64,000 bases of DNA, taken from the NCBI GenBank assembly GCA_037893225.1, contig JAZGUH010000184.1, forward strand, positions 806,001 through 870,000, written 5' to 3'. Shown in pieces: positions 9,906 through 21,038 of this stretch. The notes below the pieces were generated by a model, which did not search any database, was not told where the DNA came from, and saw nothing but the letters and a program-made list of their open reading frames with translations. The DNA is from Hippasteria phrygiana (lineage: Eukaryota > Echinodermata > Asteroidea > Valvatida > Goniasteridae). The position numbers were made by a program, and so were the translations under genes. Within the stretch, counting starts at the first letter, position 1. Every line of letters begins with the position of its first letter.

Positions 9906-11597
9906 AGAAGCATTTGCTGATACACTTAAAGACCTGCAGGACAAAGCCTCGCCTAGAATATCTGCCGTTCTGAAGAAGCATTCGACAACAAAGAAGATTA
10001 ACGAAATAGTCATTTCTGGGCTGAAGACACGGCTTGCTGAGCTGAGAACTAAGCGAAACGCAAAAGACCGAGCAGTGAAGAGAGAGCTGTTAACAGTTCT
10101 TGGCAGCAGCAAAGAGCAGCATGCAAAAGGTGCAGAGTCTCGACGAAAAACATCACAGTGAAAGCCAAGACATTCAAGTACAAAAATCCAAGCCCAGTCC
10201 AAACGAACACAAAACATGTTGCACAACGATACTATGAGATGCACTCGGTGGAACTACCAGACCAAAAGGGAATAAGCAAAAAGACATTGCAAAAGACACG
10301 AGTTTTGTAGAAGCCGATAAGAGTACTGTACTCCTTTTGCGCGGAATTTCCGAAACACAAAATAGGACTAGCGACCTTCTTCAGCTTCAGGCCACACCAC
10401 GTCCGTAGAATGACGGACATTAAATTCCGTGGCTGCCTTTGCGAGTACTGCGAGAACGTTAGACTGAAGCTAAAAGGCACTGAACAAGGCCTGCCAGGCT
10501 CAACTGAAGCCTGGTTGCAAGATAGCTGGCATCGACAAGGCAGTCGAAATGACCATGTGTTTCAAAGTGGGCAGGTACAATTCAAAGAAATGCATTGAAA
10601 GAAATTGCGAGGAGTGTAGCGTGGAAGCCATATCAACACATGTGCAGCCTCTAAACCTGAAGGAGCAATGCTCATGGAGCTGCTAGGAGACCACTAAAAC
10701 CAATGTGGCAAAAGCTGGTGACCAAAACAAACTCGCCTAAAGAAAAGAGGAACACTTGAGCAGCTGGTTCAGCAGTTGAAAGAAGAGTTAGAGCCACTCT
10801 CCAAGCATATATTTCTGAAGAACTGGCAACAGCAGCAGTTCGCCCGGCTAACAAAATCTAAGCTGCCAGAAGGCTGGTGTGCAATGGTAATGGACTTTAC
10901 TTGCAAAACACGAGGTCCAAGCAGCTCATTGGACGCAGGGGCAGGTGACTGTACATACATCCAATTATGTGCTACTATAATTGTACCAAACGCTGCGAGA
11001 AGCCAGTCATGCATTCGGTTGTCGTCATATCTGATGATCTTACCAACGATTACACAATGCCAACCATGCATTTTTCTCCACAGCAATTGACCTGATGAAG
11101 GAGTCTGTATACAGCCGCTTACAAAGGTGGTAAGATATTCCAACGGTTGCAGCTCTCAATACAAGTCGAAAGGCCCGTTTGTCGATATCTCGTATGCAAT
11201 TGCTGATCATAAAATTCCAATACAGCAGAAGTTTTTCAGTTCAAGGCATGGCATCTCATCAAGCATCGATAACAAACACATTGGACATGTTCAAGTATTG
11301 TGAAAAAAGCCTGACGAGAAAGGGTGACGGGCAAACATGTGCTCATTTTGAACGCACGGTTGTGATTGTTTCCAAGAAAGACATCGACCGTCAACGAGGA
11401 AGAGATGGGCAAACGCTAAATTAAAAGGAACCAGGAAGATACACAGCATTAAATGTGTAGAACCGGGAATTGTGTCTAGTAGCAACATTTCCTGCTTCTG
11501 TAGTGCTTGCAGGGAAGGGTTTGGAGGATGTGACAACGTTGATTATGTGAAACCATGGAAGGTGATGACACGTGAAGCTACATGTATTGAGCATTGA
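9906..11597 (+). pseudogene. transposase-like protein relic (unclassified DDE-like family)
   Basis: A chain of frames in order resembles a large uncharacterised invertebrate transposase-like family that I recall. It has a helical basic start (KINEIVISGLKTRLAELRTK, near 9990), VAQRYYEMHSVELPDQKGIS (near 10220), and FRGCLCEYCENVRLKLK (10425-10475). Next come LVQQLKEELEPLSKHIFLKN then GWCAMVMDF (10765-10905), VVVISDDLTNDY (near 11015), and a Cys-rich end ISCFCSACREGFGGCDNVDY (11485-11545). Asp residues in MDF and SDD would fit a DDE fold, but this is inference. Numerous stops and shifts show it is dead. An AATAAA lies at 11896, 300 bp past the last frame. It probably forms one element with the C48 protease upstream. 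Confidence 0.6.
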
Positions 11598-12461
11598 AGT
11601 ATGTTACTGATTTTTCTGAATTTTGATAATGAAGCATGTTAATTAATGAATTTTCTGAATTTTGATTTGTGAAGTATATTACCAGGTTTCATGAATTGTA
11701 ATATTGAAGTATGTGAAGATGTATAAAAGCCCTGGATTTTCTTGCCCATGGTGGACTTAGTGACTGGGCATCGGGCGTGTTGGTTATTTTGTTGTCATGT
11801 GCCATTCCTTCACTACTGTGGCTAGCTGAAGTTGTGTCTTCTCTTATACTATAAGTTAGTTTACATGTTACATGTAGCTCCCCCTCCTGTTGATTAATAA
11901 ATTTTGTTTAAATTATTTCTGGCTCTTAGTTGTTTCTTTTGGTTGTCTGGCGGTGCCCCAGATGGGGTACCGTTACGATATACTGTATATTCATTGCATT
12001 ATCGTTTTCATTTCTACGAAGTTTCCTTGTGATATTGCTCATTACATTCTTGAAGTTATCCTTCAGTAGATGTTTTTGTGTTATTAGTATTTCAACTATT
12101 TCTTCTGATTATAAAATTCTTGCTGAATGGTTGCTCATATGTTAACCTTACTGTATCAGTTGCATCCGGCCTGGTATCAGTTGCACCCTTGTAAATAACT
12201 TGGGACCCAGCGGAGCAACCACCGCGGATCGACCAAGCTCCCGGGCCGAGTGAGGAAAGCGGTCCACGCCAACGGCGAATCCGGGTCGAGTCTGAGGCTC
12301 AAGCTCTGCCTACCATGAACATGATGAACACTGAACATTTCTCACTTACTGATCCAGCCATGGCGGATCAGGTTGGTGTATTTGGTAGTAATACGAGGTG
12401 GGACAGTTCTGTCACTCAGCTTCTTCCATTCATGTGTCACTTTTCATGTCCTGTTTGGCAG
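11598..12461. other. possible 3' flank of the decayed element; no gene seen
   Basis: The phrase TTTCTGAATTTTGAT is repeated near 11610 and 11650. A polyadenylation-like AATAAA is at 11896. A GC-richer block near 12200-12300 could be a 5' exon or promoter of the DUF4806-type gene that follows. ATGGCGGATCAG directly before GTTGGT at 12359-12370 would be a credible start exon, but its phase does not match the next exon. Confidence 0.3.
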
Positions 12462-12695
12462 ACTGTAATCTCGACAAGAGCTGGACGCTTGTCAAGTACC
12501 TGTGAGATGCAACTTATGACCTGATCCCGTTCCGCTGGGTCTGGAAGAGACATGGTGAAGAATGTCAACGTGCCTGGTTCCCAGTAAATGGGACGGTCAA
12601 GGAGCCAGAGTACAATCGTCTCAAGGAGACCTGTGCGAAGCCCCCCAGTTCCAATATAGCTGAATGGCTAAAAGTTACTGTTGTAGTACGCCAAG
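12462..12695 (+). pseudogene. N-terminal exon of DUF4806-type gene, copy A
   Basis: A strong acceptor (pyrimidine tract then TTTGGCAG, ending 12461) opens a phase-1 exon reading CNLDKSWTLVKYL, one TGA at about 12503, then DATYDLIPFRWVWKRHGEEC and IAEWLKVTVVVRQ, ending at a GTACTT donor. The pattern W-x-V-V-x-[FY] ... [IV]P-x-x-W ... C/W-x-P is what I know from the N-terminal module of many invertebrate DUF4806 proteins, where it precedes a linker and a C-terminal DUF4806 domain. That order is found here, with DUF4806 exons 3 kb downstream. The single in-frame stop suggests decay, although a different donor/acceptor use cannot be excluded. Confidence 0.5.
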
Positions 12696-12827
12696 GTACT
12701 TCATTTTATATCTTTTGTTACAATTTTTTTCTAAAATTGGGAGTTCCTGTGTGCCAATTTCTTTCATGTTTCTTTTAATTATAATTTGTTGCTTAGTAAG
12801 AACGCCTTGATGCCCCGTCTTCATTAG

Positions 12828-13012
12828 ATGCTCCTCAGAAGGATACACAGCGACCATGTCGTGTACGCGCCCAGCCAATGTGGTTAATAGCCGAAGAGGG
12901 CAACGGGGACGGCGACAGTAATTGGAGTGAATCGAGCTCCGACGAGATCTCATCTAATTCTGAAGAGCTGGACACAATCCAGTCAAAGAGTAATAGCCCT
13001 ACTCAATTTTAG
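12828..13012 (+). pseudogene. acidic Ser-rich exon, possible alternative terminal exon
   Basis: After an acceptor-like TCATTAG at 12827 the frame that continues the upstream exon (phase 1 out, phase 1 in) reads DAPQKDTQRPCRVRAQPMWL, then an acidic Ser/Asp/Glu-rich tail, and stops at 13010. The phase match over a 132-bp intron argues for a real exon. It may be an alternative 3' end of the DUF4806-type gene, because the next homologous exon block begins at 13775. No domain is recognised in the acidic tail. Confidence 0.35.
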
Positions 13013-13615
13013 TATTTTACTATTGGAATTTTTGGATTTGACATTGACCGAATATTCGAAATTCGGTCATATCAGGAGATTTCTTGGTGGCAACTCGGCA
13101 TTAAAAGTGGCAATGATATTCATGTAAATGTACACAACTGCCTGTTGTAATTATTATCAGCGGTTGAATTTCCGTGATTATTGGAGGGGAGATCAAACTT
13201 AGTAGTTTTTCAAAAACTCCTTCAGGCATTCCAACTCGCAAGTTAAGAACCGGAAAGTAAAGCTTTAATATTTAAAAATATAGTTACAATATCAGAGAAA
13301 TAATCACACCACAGCACAATAATCTTTTAAACTCTATTACACACCGCATGCAACGTCAATTTGAAAGGATCGCTCCCGCATTTATATCTCATGCGCATCA
13401 GGTCACTATCCGATGACCACTTGGTGGACTAATATATCAAATGATGACACCCTCTATTGGTAAAGCTTGCGTCTTGTTTTGCCGTGCGGACTTACATGTA
13501 CCTTGTTGTTGCTATGTCTTGCCGGTTACTTGACACGCCGCAGATCGTGGGTGGATTATATTGGCAATGTTTCCATTTAATTTTACCATAATTTCTTACA
13601 CATATTAACAATCCT
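13013..13615. other. intron-like sequence, no gene seen
   Basis: AT-rich sequence between exon-like blocks of copy A. No coding signal is supported. The duplicated block shared with 24.9 kb begins at about 13616, just after this stretch. Confidence 0.4.
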
Positions 13616-13774
13616 TAAAATACATGTATTGTACTGCATACATTTCTGACATGTCAAATCAAATATCATAAGGTTGGTTCTGCCATAAATTTATTGCATT
13701 CACGAATAATTATTATTCAAAAATCGTTATTCGAATATTCCATTATCGATTGAATATTTGGATACTTGGCACAG

Positions 13775-14299
13775 GCTTATCAAAGAGTGCTAAAAAAGAG
13801 GTCAACCAATACAAATCAGATGGGCAAGACGCGAGAAGAGGTGCCGCAAAAGAAGAGGAAAATGGGGAAGGACCCTGCGTACAAGCCACCACCCAAGGAT
13901 GCCAGCAAAGCCAGCCTGGCGATGTTAGATGCTGAAGTTATCCCCAGACCTAGGTCTTTGGCTGGAGCACCCACAGGTACGCAGGTTTTTCAGTTTAGTT
14001 ATTCATAAAGTTATTTCATCGTACATTGTAATCCAAGTATTTACTACATGTTCTTATTTCTTTTTGTCGTTTTGTCTACAGTGAAGCTGTCTAGTGCCCT
14101 TTCGAGACCAAGGCCAACAAAGTCGAACTTTGGTAGGTCACAATTAAACACAAACAAATTGTATCAGAAATACATAACAATTTCTTGTTCAATTTATTTA
14201 TCAGAATGACCTATTTTTACAGTTCCCGTGGACTTGTATGCCAATCTGGAAGATGAAGACTCTCGAGTCTCTGATGCTATCCACCAGAGAGTGTGGCAG
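13775..14299 (+). pseudogene. linker exons of DUF4806-type gene, copy A
   Basis: Three exons can be drawn with good splice sites. 13775-13976 is basic, containing EEVPQKKRKMGKDPAYKPPP (an NLS-like KKRK), and leaves in phase 1. 14082-14132 reads KLSSALSRPRPTKSNF, phase 1 in and out. 14223-14299 reads PVDLYANLEDEDSRVSDAIH, phase 1 in and 0 out. In the other frame the first exon reads GLSKSAKKEVNQYKSDG, which fits the usual continuation of the N-terminal module, so a frameshift near 13815 is possible. The first exon and its 150-bp upstream flank are duplicated at 24.94-25.22 kb. Confidence 0.45.
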
Positions 14300-15053
14300 G
14301 TGGATATTATATGCAGCAGTGAATATTAACCACCCAAGGAATTTATACATGTATGGCAAGAGGTTTGTATGTACATGTATGTACAGTAAACCTCGGATTT
14401 AAGTCGGATTTCGCTTATCTCTGACAAATCAACCTGGAACATTTGTTCAAATCCTGTATGTTTACCTCGTTAAAGTCAGATTGACAAAAATGATATGTTC
14501 GTAGGCCTATATTTATTCACTCCAGTCACCGCGACGATTTTGGTAATTTTCGGAATTTTCCTGTTAACATCAGTCATTTTGGCGGCCGCTCCACTGGGCT
14601 TTCCCAGCACCGATTTCTGCAAGGTCGTCTTACCCGCACGCAAACACGTACATGTACATCCTGAGCAGCCTTATGCATCAGGTGCACGTATTTCCGCCTG
14701 GAAGAGGTCTATGTGCGCACGTGATCACAGGCTGCATTTTTTTTATTGGATAAGGTGAGTATGTTGGTGAACATGGCGATGCTCGTGGCACAAATGCGTG
14801 TGGCACGATTGGCAAAACATGATTGCATTTTCTGCTTTAGAGTACATGTAGTGCGAAAATAAAATGTTTGGATGTTAGAAACATAGCGGTATTACTATGT
14901 AACCCCATATCTAAACCCGTTGTGTGGTTTGAGATCAATGACTGTGTATGCGTATCGTCTTCTGCGCATAAGTCGGATTTTCGCTTAAGTCGGACAAAAT
15001 CGGTCGGTCCCGTTGGATCCGACGTTTACTGTATTTTGCAATTTTATCATCAG
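14300..15053. other. intron-like sequence with a short internal repeat
   Basis: No exon is supported here. The phrase AAGTCGGATTT(C/T)CGCTTA appears near 14401 and again near 14971, as though two ends of a short repeat. An open frame at 14495-14758 ends at a GTGAGT donor but has no homology that I recognise. Confidence 0.35.
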
Positions 15054-15166
15054 GGAACAGCATTGAGGACAACAGTAATGATGCAACCGATGCAACTATC
15101 GCAACCTACGGTGGGGGACATGGTGATAGTGCTATGGTCAAAGGTGGTCCCGTACACGACACTCAG
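15054..15166 (+). pseudogene. Asn/Asp/Gly-rich exon of copy A
   Basis: A CATCAG acceptor ends at 15053 and a GTAGGT donor starts at 15167. Entered in phase 1 the exon reads NSIEDNSNDATDATIATYGG and ends ...GPVHDTQ in phase 0. That matches the phase-0 start of the next exon (GPLPATNKLD). The preceding exon leaves in phase 0, so one join upstream is unresolved. It is a low-complexity linker with no domain. Confidence 0.4.
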
Positions 15167-15464
15167 GTAGGTTGTGCCTAACAGTCTCACCAGCCACTGT
15201 CCTATTTGCAATTCTACACTTTAAGCTGGGCATGTACATGTACATGTATAGCGTCATGTCAGAAAATGTTCTTAATATCTGAATAAGAGGTATAGGGCGA
15301 TGTATCAAAATAGGCCAACACGTAGCTACACATTCCCTAGGCTTTGTCAATGGCGCTGCCAATGCCAACACACGACAATGCTGAGAACAATAAACAACGC
15401 ATTATCCTATTTTGATACGGTGCCTAAGATGTATTTTCTTTTTGATCTCTACTTTATATTTCAG

Positions 15465-16070
15465 GGTCCCTTGCCAGCAACAAACAAACTGGATTTGGTG
15501 GTCACAATTAAGCTTGACGAGTTTCTGACCATCGAAAAAACGTTGTTGCCAGGCTTACATCCCTTGAGAGGCAGGTACATGTAGCAGCACTGAGAAGAGA
15601 CTTGTGGCCTAATGCTGGCTCCACATCTTTGCCATCCACTCCTGGAACCGTGGGCTCGGCAGAAGAGGAGGAAGGCTTCCAGGATTCCTCCCTCCTCGAG
15701 GAGGGAGGAATCCCATTTAAGATTCCGGCAGAGACCGAGGAGGAGTTCCTACTCAACGACAAGCACTTGGCAGACACTCGCACACATCGTTTATTTAGTG
15801 GTAAGCGTAAATATTCTAATTGTTCTGAACAAAGAATGGAAATTAAAATATTTGGCGAATGATTTACTGATATTGAATATTTCTCAACATTTCTCTAATC
15901 ACAGCGAAACAAGGTTCTAATAAAGGAGTTTGAGCGGGTGCCATCCGATGATTTTCTCAGGATGACACTCTTCAAGCTGATCAAGCACAAGGTTGTAGAG
16001 GAGATCACCTGGGGTGGAGGGAACGGCACCACCTGAGTAAAGGAATCATACCACCACTTGCTCATGGAAG
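15465..16070 (+). pseudogene. DUF4806-domain exons, copy A (broken)
   Basis: Exon 15465-15800 carries a coiled region (cf. copy B LDEFLTIEKNVVARLTSLER), an acidic linker and the start of DUF4806 (IPFKIPAETEEEFLLNDKHL). Exon 15905-16070 continues with EFERVPSDDFLRMTLFKLIK and EEITWGGGNG, ending at GTAAAA. DUF4806 is a small helical domain of unknown function in invertebrate transposon-related and host proteins. Lesions relative to copy B are a small loss near 15505 that shifts the frame, a 4-bp TTTA duplication near 15793, and TGA in place of a Gly codon near 16034. A 32-bp palindrome at 15682 adds five codons. Later exon-like pieces near 17073-17239 (RQICERYKDKIEEGLKG) could be its C-terminus. 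Confidence 0.65.
15682..15713. repeat. 32-bp perfect palindrome inside the copy A exon
   Basis: GGATTCCTCCCTCCTC is followed without a spacer by its exact reverse complement. Copy B at about 28341 has only the right half. The net difference is 15 bp, exactly five codons (D-S-S-L-L), so the reading frame is kept. Confidence 0.9.
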
Positions 16071-17040
16071 GTAAAAATACATGCACCATTTTGTTGCTCT
16101 GCATCTGTGAATTAAGCAGCAAAAAAGGAGGCCTACTTCAAGTTTCCAGCTGTGTGCAAAGGGGAATAATTAAGTCATAAACTATGAGACACTGCACATA
16201 CAGTCCTTTGGGCCTCATTAGGTATTCAAATCCTCTGGCCTGTGTACATAAACTATTAATTTAAGTGAAGTGTGTGGATATTCATGTGTCTACATGTACA
16301 TGTATGTACATTGTACATGTATGATAAGTGGTCAAAGAATAAGTCCAAAATGTTACCAAAATATGAAAAACTCAGATCCTATATAAATAGGCAGTGGATT
16401 ACACATAATGTCTATTTAAGTTACATGTACATGTACATGTATAGCCTATATGTACATATGTAACTTAAATCAAGGTGTTCTACACCTAAACAGGCCTGTT
16501 CAAATTTCACATACGTATTTACGAAGCATGACAAAAAAATATCAAGAAAGAAGGGAAAATAGTTTCAACTAAAAAACTGTAAAAAGAACTATTTACTAGG
16601 ACCTCCAAAGGGCAATAAAACCAGGTAGTCAATCAGTAAAATAACATTGACTAAAAATTCACAAGAATGTCTATTTTGTAAAAAAGACCAAAAAAAATAA
16701 TGAAAATAAAAAAATGGAGCCAAGTAAAGCCCGGTTTATACTTCATGCGAATGCGAAGCGAATTTCATGACGTCAAAAATTGAAGTTTCATTGTGACGTT
16801 CTCCGTTACCTTGACGAATTTGCTTCATATTCACATGAAGTATGAACCGGGCTTTAGTCATGTTACAAGCATGCAGCAGTTTTTACTAGACTTTTTATGC
16901 AAGGATAGTGCTAATAATAATATTGAGGCCTCTGTAAAATATCCTGTTAATTAAAATCAAGGTTGTTGAGCTATTGAATACATGTACCAAACTAAAACAA
17001 AAACTATTCAGCAAAGGTTGGGACCCGTGTTATAAGACTT
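16071..17040. other. intron-like, with (TACATG)n tracts and one MITE
   Basis: TACATG-type alternating tracts occur at 16290-16325 and 16422-16460 and recur through the window (for example 15236, 21517, 24463). No exon is supported apart from the MITE listed separately. Confidence 0.5.
16727..16854. mobile_element. 128-bp MITE with TA target duplication
   Basis: Inverted ends AAGCCCGGTTTATACTTCAT and ATGAAGTATGAACCGGGCTT pair over about 25 bp. They are flanked by TA at 16725-16726 and 16855-16856. The interior contains ATGACGTCA. It fits a very short Tc1/mariner-type non-autonomous element. Confidence 0.8.
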
Positions 17041-18570
17041 TCTTGTCTTGTTTACAGGATAATACAGTGTTCCAGTAGGTTGCCTGCAGAAGACTCCGCC
17101 AGAGTTGCTTCTCCGTCAGATTTGCGAAAGGTACAAGGACAAAATAGAGGAAGGTCTCAAAGGCACACTGAACACCTCCACCGTGCTCCCTGTTCTCGTC
17201 GGAGATGAGTTTGAGGCATGCAAACTCATGCACGTACATATTACGCTCTTGGCGGTAACCACCTGGATAGGGTCATGGCGCACAACATGTATGTCTTCCG
17301 TTGTATCCATGGATTGTGCACCCATGTCACAGGCTGGCAAGTGCTTAAACAGCTCACAATCTTTTTTTTGTATACAGCAACCGAGGCAAAGAAAACGAGA
17401 CGGCCACTAAGACGGCTCAAGAGAAGCGAAATAGAGAGCAAGTTCAGTTTTTACATTGCAATGACAACATTGGAAGAAGATAAACGGTCGGGGATTTTAC
17501 TTTTAGTGACTATACCGGTATAGTATTTTCAAAAGTGATCCTGCATCAGCAAATTTAAAAACAACCAGCTAATGATTACCAACGTTGGAGTTTTAAGCAA
17601 ATGGCCCCTGATTTCTTATTTTCAATCAACAGCTGCATACACCTTAAAACTCGGATTTCTTACCGTAATCTTTAATGAGGCACAAATTCCACTATATTTG
17701 CTTCAAATCTTTTTCATAACGTTAAAGTTTTGGGATAGATGTTTTGACTCTGAATATCTTGGTCCATCCACCTTAGCGAACACAAGCCATTTGGCTGTCT
17801 GAATTTATTTTGTAACCAAAGATAATGGATTTGGTTAGACAGCTTGGAATCATTAAACAAAAATACAACCACTTGTCAGATGAAATTAAATATAATTTCA
17901 TAGAATTGTAGTGAAATTGTAACGATCCACACCACCCTTGTATCCAATGCTGAATAGATAGACATACAGTGTGTTAGTGTTGCCACACTGTCTAAAAAGC
18001 AGAGGAATGTTGTTTGGCTGGTACCCTCGCCAGTACAGGATCATTGTTCCGGAGCTTTATTTCATGACGTTTTTTTTTTATTTTCAGGAAACTGCAAAGA
18101 AGAGGCTGGACAGGATGAGTACTTGGAGAGGCAAAGGCAACTAAGGCATTTAAACCGATCGATAGGAAGAGAAAAGGAAAGGAAATAGACTGTATGACTT
18201 GCCGATAAAATTGTTAGGGTCACGGCCATAAAATTAGGGTAGATCGGGTAACCGGAAGCAGAACTATTTTTGCGGGGGCCTTAGCGGCCGCACAGTGCAC
18301 ACAAGGACATTACATTAGACTGTTTTTTTCTTTTCTGAACGGTCCACTTTCGGGTACCCGAGAACCGGACCAGTGTGGCGTTCGGGTACCCGGATCCAAA
18401 ATTACCCGTGAACGCACAGCCCTAGTATCAGTACATGTATTTTTTGGGTAGATTTTGGGGACACTTTCCATCCAATTAAAGTAAAATGTATGAATTCAAA
18501 GTATTTTAATGTTGTTTATATTTTATTTTAGCCAATAACTATAGGTATCGTACAAGCTGAAGAGTCTACT
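17041..18570. other. few weak exon candidates, otherwise no gene seen
   Basis: An open frame at 17073-17239 (TPPELLLRQICERYKDKIEE) ends without a clear donor. A TACAG acceptor near 17380 and a TTCAG acceptor near 18087 each precede short basic frames (ETAKKRLDRMSTWRGKG at the latter). They may be 3' exons of the DUF4806-type gene, but no frame continuity could be shown. Confidence 0.25.
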
Positions 18571-18575
18571 GAGAA

Positions 18576-19300
18576 TTGGTTAGTCTCTTTCAGAGTTCAT
18601 TGCAGTCTTCCATCATGAGCAATCCTAATTCTCAGTGTTTGCAAGATATTTTTCGGTTGTGTGGAAAGAAAGGTGCCAAAGTGGAAGGTCGCAATCCTGT
18701 CAGGAAAGAGAGCGTTTCCAGAAAAGCCCAAGAAGCGTTTGGTGTGGTTGTTGCAGATGATGTCGGCAATGTGCATCCTCCATTTGTATGTAAAATTCTG
18801 CCAGCTAAAAATAAACAAGTGGTGGTCCAAGGAAAGTGGGTGGAAGATGAAGACGGCCACATGCAACATTGAATTGGCAGTCTTTACAAGTTCTGGATGC
18901 GACAGTTGCAGGAGAGTGGTTCCATTGCCAATTGATGAGGAGCTCCGTCCCTTTGAAGATATTGCAAAAGAGTACCATCTTCAAACCTGGTATTCGGCTG
19001 ACAAGCTGCAGATTGTAAAGATGGACTCTGCTGGGTTTCCAGCTGTCTATCTTTCAATATGTAGAAACTTGTCATGGGCCATGAAAGTTTCAGGAATTGA
19101 TGTGACCAATGATGTTCTGCCATCAGTACTAGTAGATATAACTTCACCAGTTGATTTAGGTCGTTGTGCCTATCTATGCAACTTGATGTCAACAAGGGTT
19201 GTTTGTGAAGGCAACGATGACTTTCAAGAAGGGTCCAGAGAGGGGCAGGTGCCAACATCGGTAACATCTCAAGATGTATTTTCCACAGGTACAATTTGAC
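18576..19300 (+). pseudogene. zinc-finger-like protein relic, unrecognised family
   Basis: The first frame (from MSNPNSQCLQDIFRLCGKKG near 18614) runs into HPPFVCKI near 18797. A one-base shift then continues in another frame as C-Q-L-K-I-N-K-W-W and GCDSCRRVVPLP. Put together, the spacing FRLCG ... VCKIC ... CDSC suggests a treble-clef-like cysteine module (ZAD-like or RAG1-N-terminal-like in style; not proven), with one Cys of the first pair replaced by Phe. The second frame stays open to 19299 and carries a long unrecognised region (FEDIAKEYHLQTWYSADKLQ). The coding character is good and the break is a single indel, so inactivation may be recent. Confidence 0.5.
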
Positions 19301-19439
19301 ACAAGCGGTGCAAGCTGTTAATCGCAGAATCGAGTCGAGTGTGCAGAATACATTGAAGTGATTTAGCTGGAATTGTAGGCAGGCTAAAAGCTACAGGAGC
19401 AACTAACATCACGGCATCATCAACTATACCAAACAAAAC

Positions 19440-19560
19440 GATGACTTACGAACAACTGTAGCAGAAGGCTAGCTCCCTTCAAGCCGACCGCCGCAGCCTA
19501 AAGCGAAAGAACTCGGCACTTAAAGAAAACGTGTTGTCTCTGGTAAGAGAGGAGAGTGTA
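19440..19560 (+). pseudogene. coiled-coil exon remnant of the same gene
   Basis: The frame MTYEQL, stop, QKASSLQADRRSLKRKN then SALKENVLSLV is heptad-like and ends near a donor-like GTAAGA. One stop (TAG at about 19458) lies inside. It sits 140 bp after the zinc-finger-like relic on the same strand and is most simply its continuation. No specific family is recognised. Confidence 0.35.
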
Positions 19561-19599
19561 GTGGTACAAATGTAGATGACCAGCTGGTAAGGGACTGAG

Positions 19600-20820
19600 A
19601 ATAATATATACATTTTTTGACAATATCGCTTGGAATGGCAATGGGAAAAAAGATTGCAACTAGGCAAAAATTTTACAAATGTTCTTCATTTATAGTTTGC
19701 AAATAAGTTTAAAGTTTAAAGATAATATGTAACATTTGCAAACATAAAAAAACAAACTACAAATTTATTATGAAATATGTTTCTGGACTGTTAATGAATG
19801 ATGGTCTAAAGCAGTGTTGTAGTAGTCGTACTCGTATTCGAGTATCTTTTTTTGTATTTGTATTCGTATTCATGGAAATGTACTAAGATCGTACTCACAA
19901 GAAAAATTTCTCTGTACATGTACTTGTACTCTTGCAAAGTATTTGAAGAAAGTGTACTTAAATGAAGACAGGTTCAGCACACAGTTGATTATTTCATCTA
20001 TGCACACATAGGTAATAGTTCCATGCTGAATACGATGTAGCTTACAGTGATTGATGCCTACAAGATAAAAAGATTTAATTGCTTCTAAAAATTACTTCTG
20101 GGAAAAATCAAAATCATTTTTTCGCTTTTTGATGGATTTTTTGGGACTTGGTCCTGGATGGCTAGTTTGACAATTTTAATGGAGTATGACAGATTTGCAA
20201 GGGTCTGCAGGCATTAAGCAACATATGAATTGGAAGAAGTGTGATTGATGGATTTTGGCGGACTTATTAAAAGACAGTAGGCGGCTAGGATTGAGATGTT
20301 AGATGTACAATTCAGTAGATAAGTCTGTCTTTGTGAGCGTCATCTATTTTTTGGTATAAGACTTGGAGTGGACAAAATGTGTACATGTATGTAAATGGCG
20401 TGGTTACGATGTTCAGACAGTGTATGCAAGTATTAAGCTATGATTTCATTGGCGCAAATTTGTTTTTTGCAGACTTTAAATAAATAAATATTACAACATT
20501 ATTTGCGTAAAGTACTCCAACATGTATCGTTATCATGTAAGATGAATGTTAATTTATGTTGAAAAGTGTTGTGAAATTGCTGCAACAAAGCTTACCACGT
20601 CCACTTGGAGTGAATATATGGAAATTATGTCAAAGTAATACATGAGTATAATGTAGAGGTCTTCATCCAGCTGGTGAATGCCATGCAAAATGAGGCATTG
20701 CATGACTAATTGTTAACTTTTTATGATATCAAATCATATCATTTGACACTAAGGGGATATTGCACATTTGTTGACATGAGTGTTTACAATGTTTTGTCTT
20801 TTTGTGTGTTAATACAGATA
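19600..20820. other. no gene; a CAGTGTTG-led simple repeat
   Basis: From 19812 the sequence CAGTGTTGTAGTAGTCGTAC leads into degenerate GTACTCGTATTCG-type repeats up to about 19960. The rest is AT-rich without coding signal. Confidence 0.45.
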
Positions 20821-20828
20821 ACAGTTGA

Positions 20829-21038
20829 AGAGAGCTATGGGAGCTTCGAGGTGAACTGGTTGAATTACATATTCCAAAGGCAATTGCTGCCAGAGTGTGG
20901 AAGACCGTTGTTGATATTGTCAAGACCCTCGATAACAAAAGAATTTTTGACTTCGTCCTCCAAGGACGAAATGTTGTTGATTTGGGTATGACAAATATGG
21001 AAGAAGGACCAGCAGAAACGACTGAAAAAAAGTTTTGA
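20829..21038 (+). pseudogene. C-terminal exon candidate, unrecognised
   Basis: This frame is open for 69 codons to a TGA at 21036. It reads ELWELRGELVELHIPKAIAA, then VWKTVVDIVKTLDNKRIFDF and an acidic end. The amphipathic, codon-balanced text looks genuine. A stop lies just upstream at 20826, and the intron-like TTAATACAG acceptor at 20819 would need a shift. It may be the 3' end of the gene begun at 18576, because strand and spacing fit. No domain is known to me. Confidence 0.35.
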
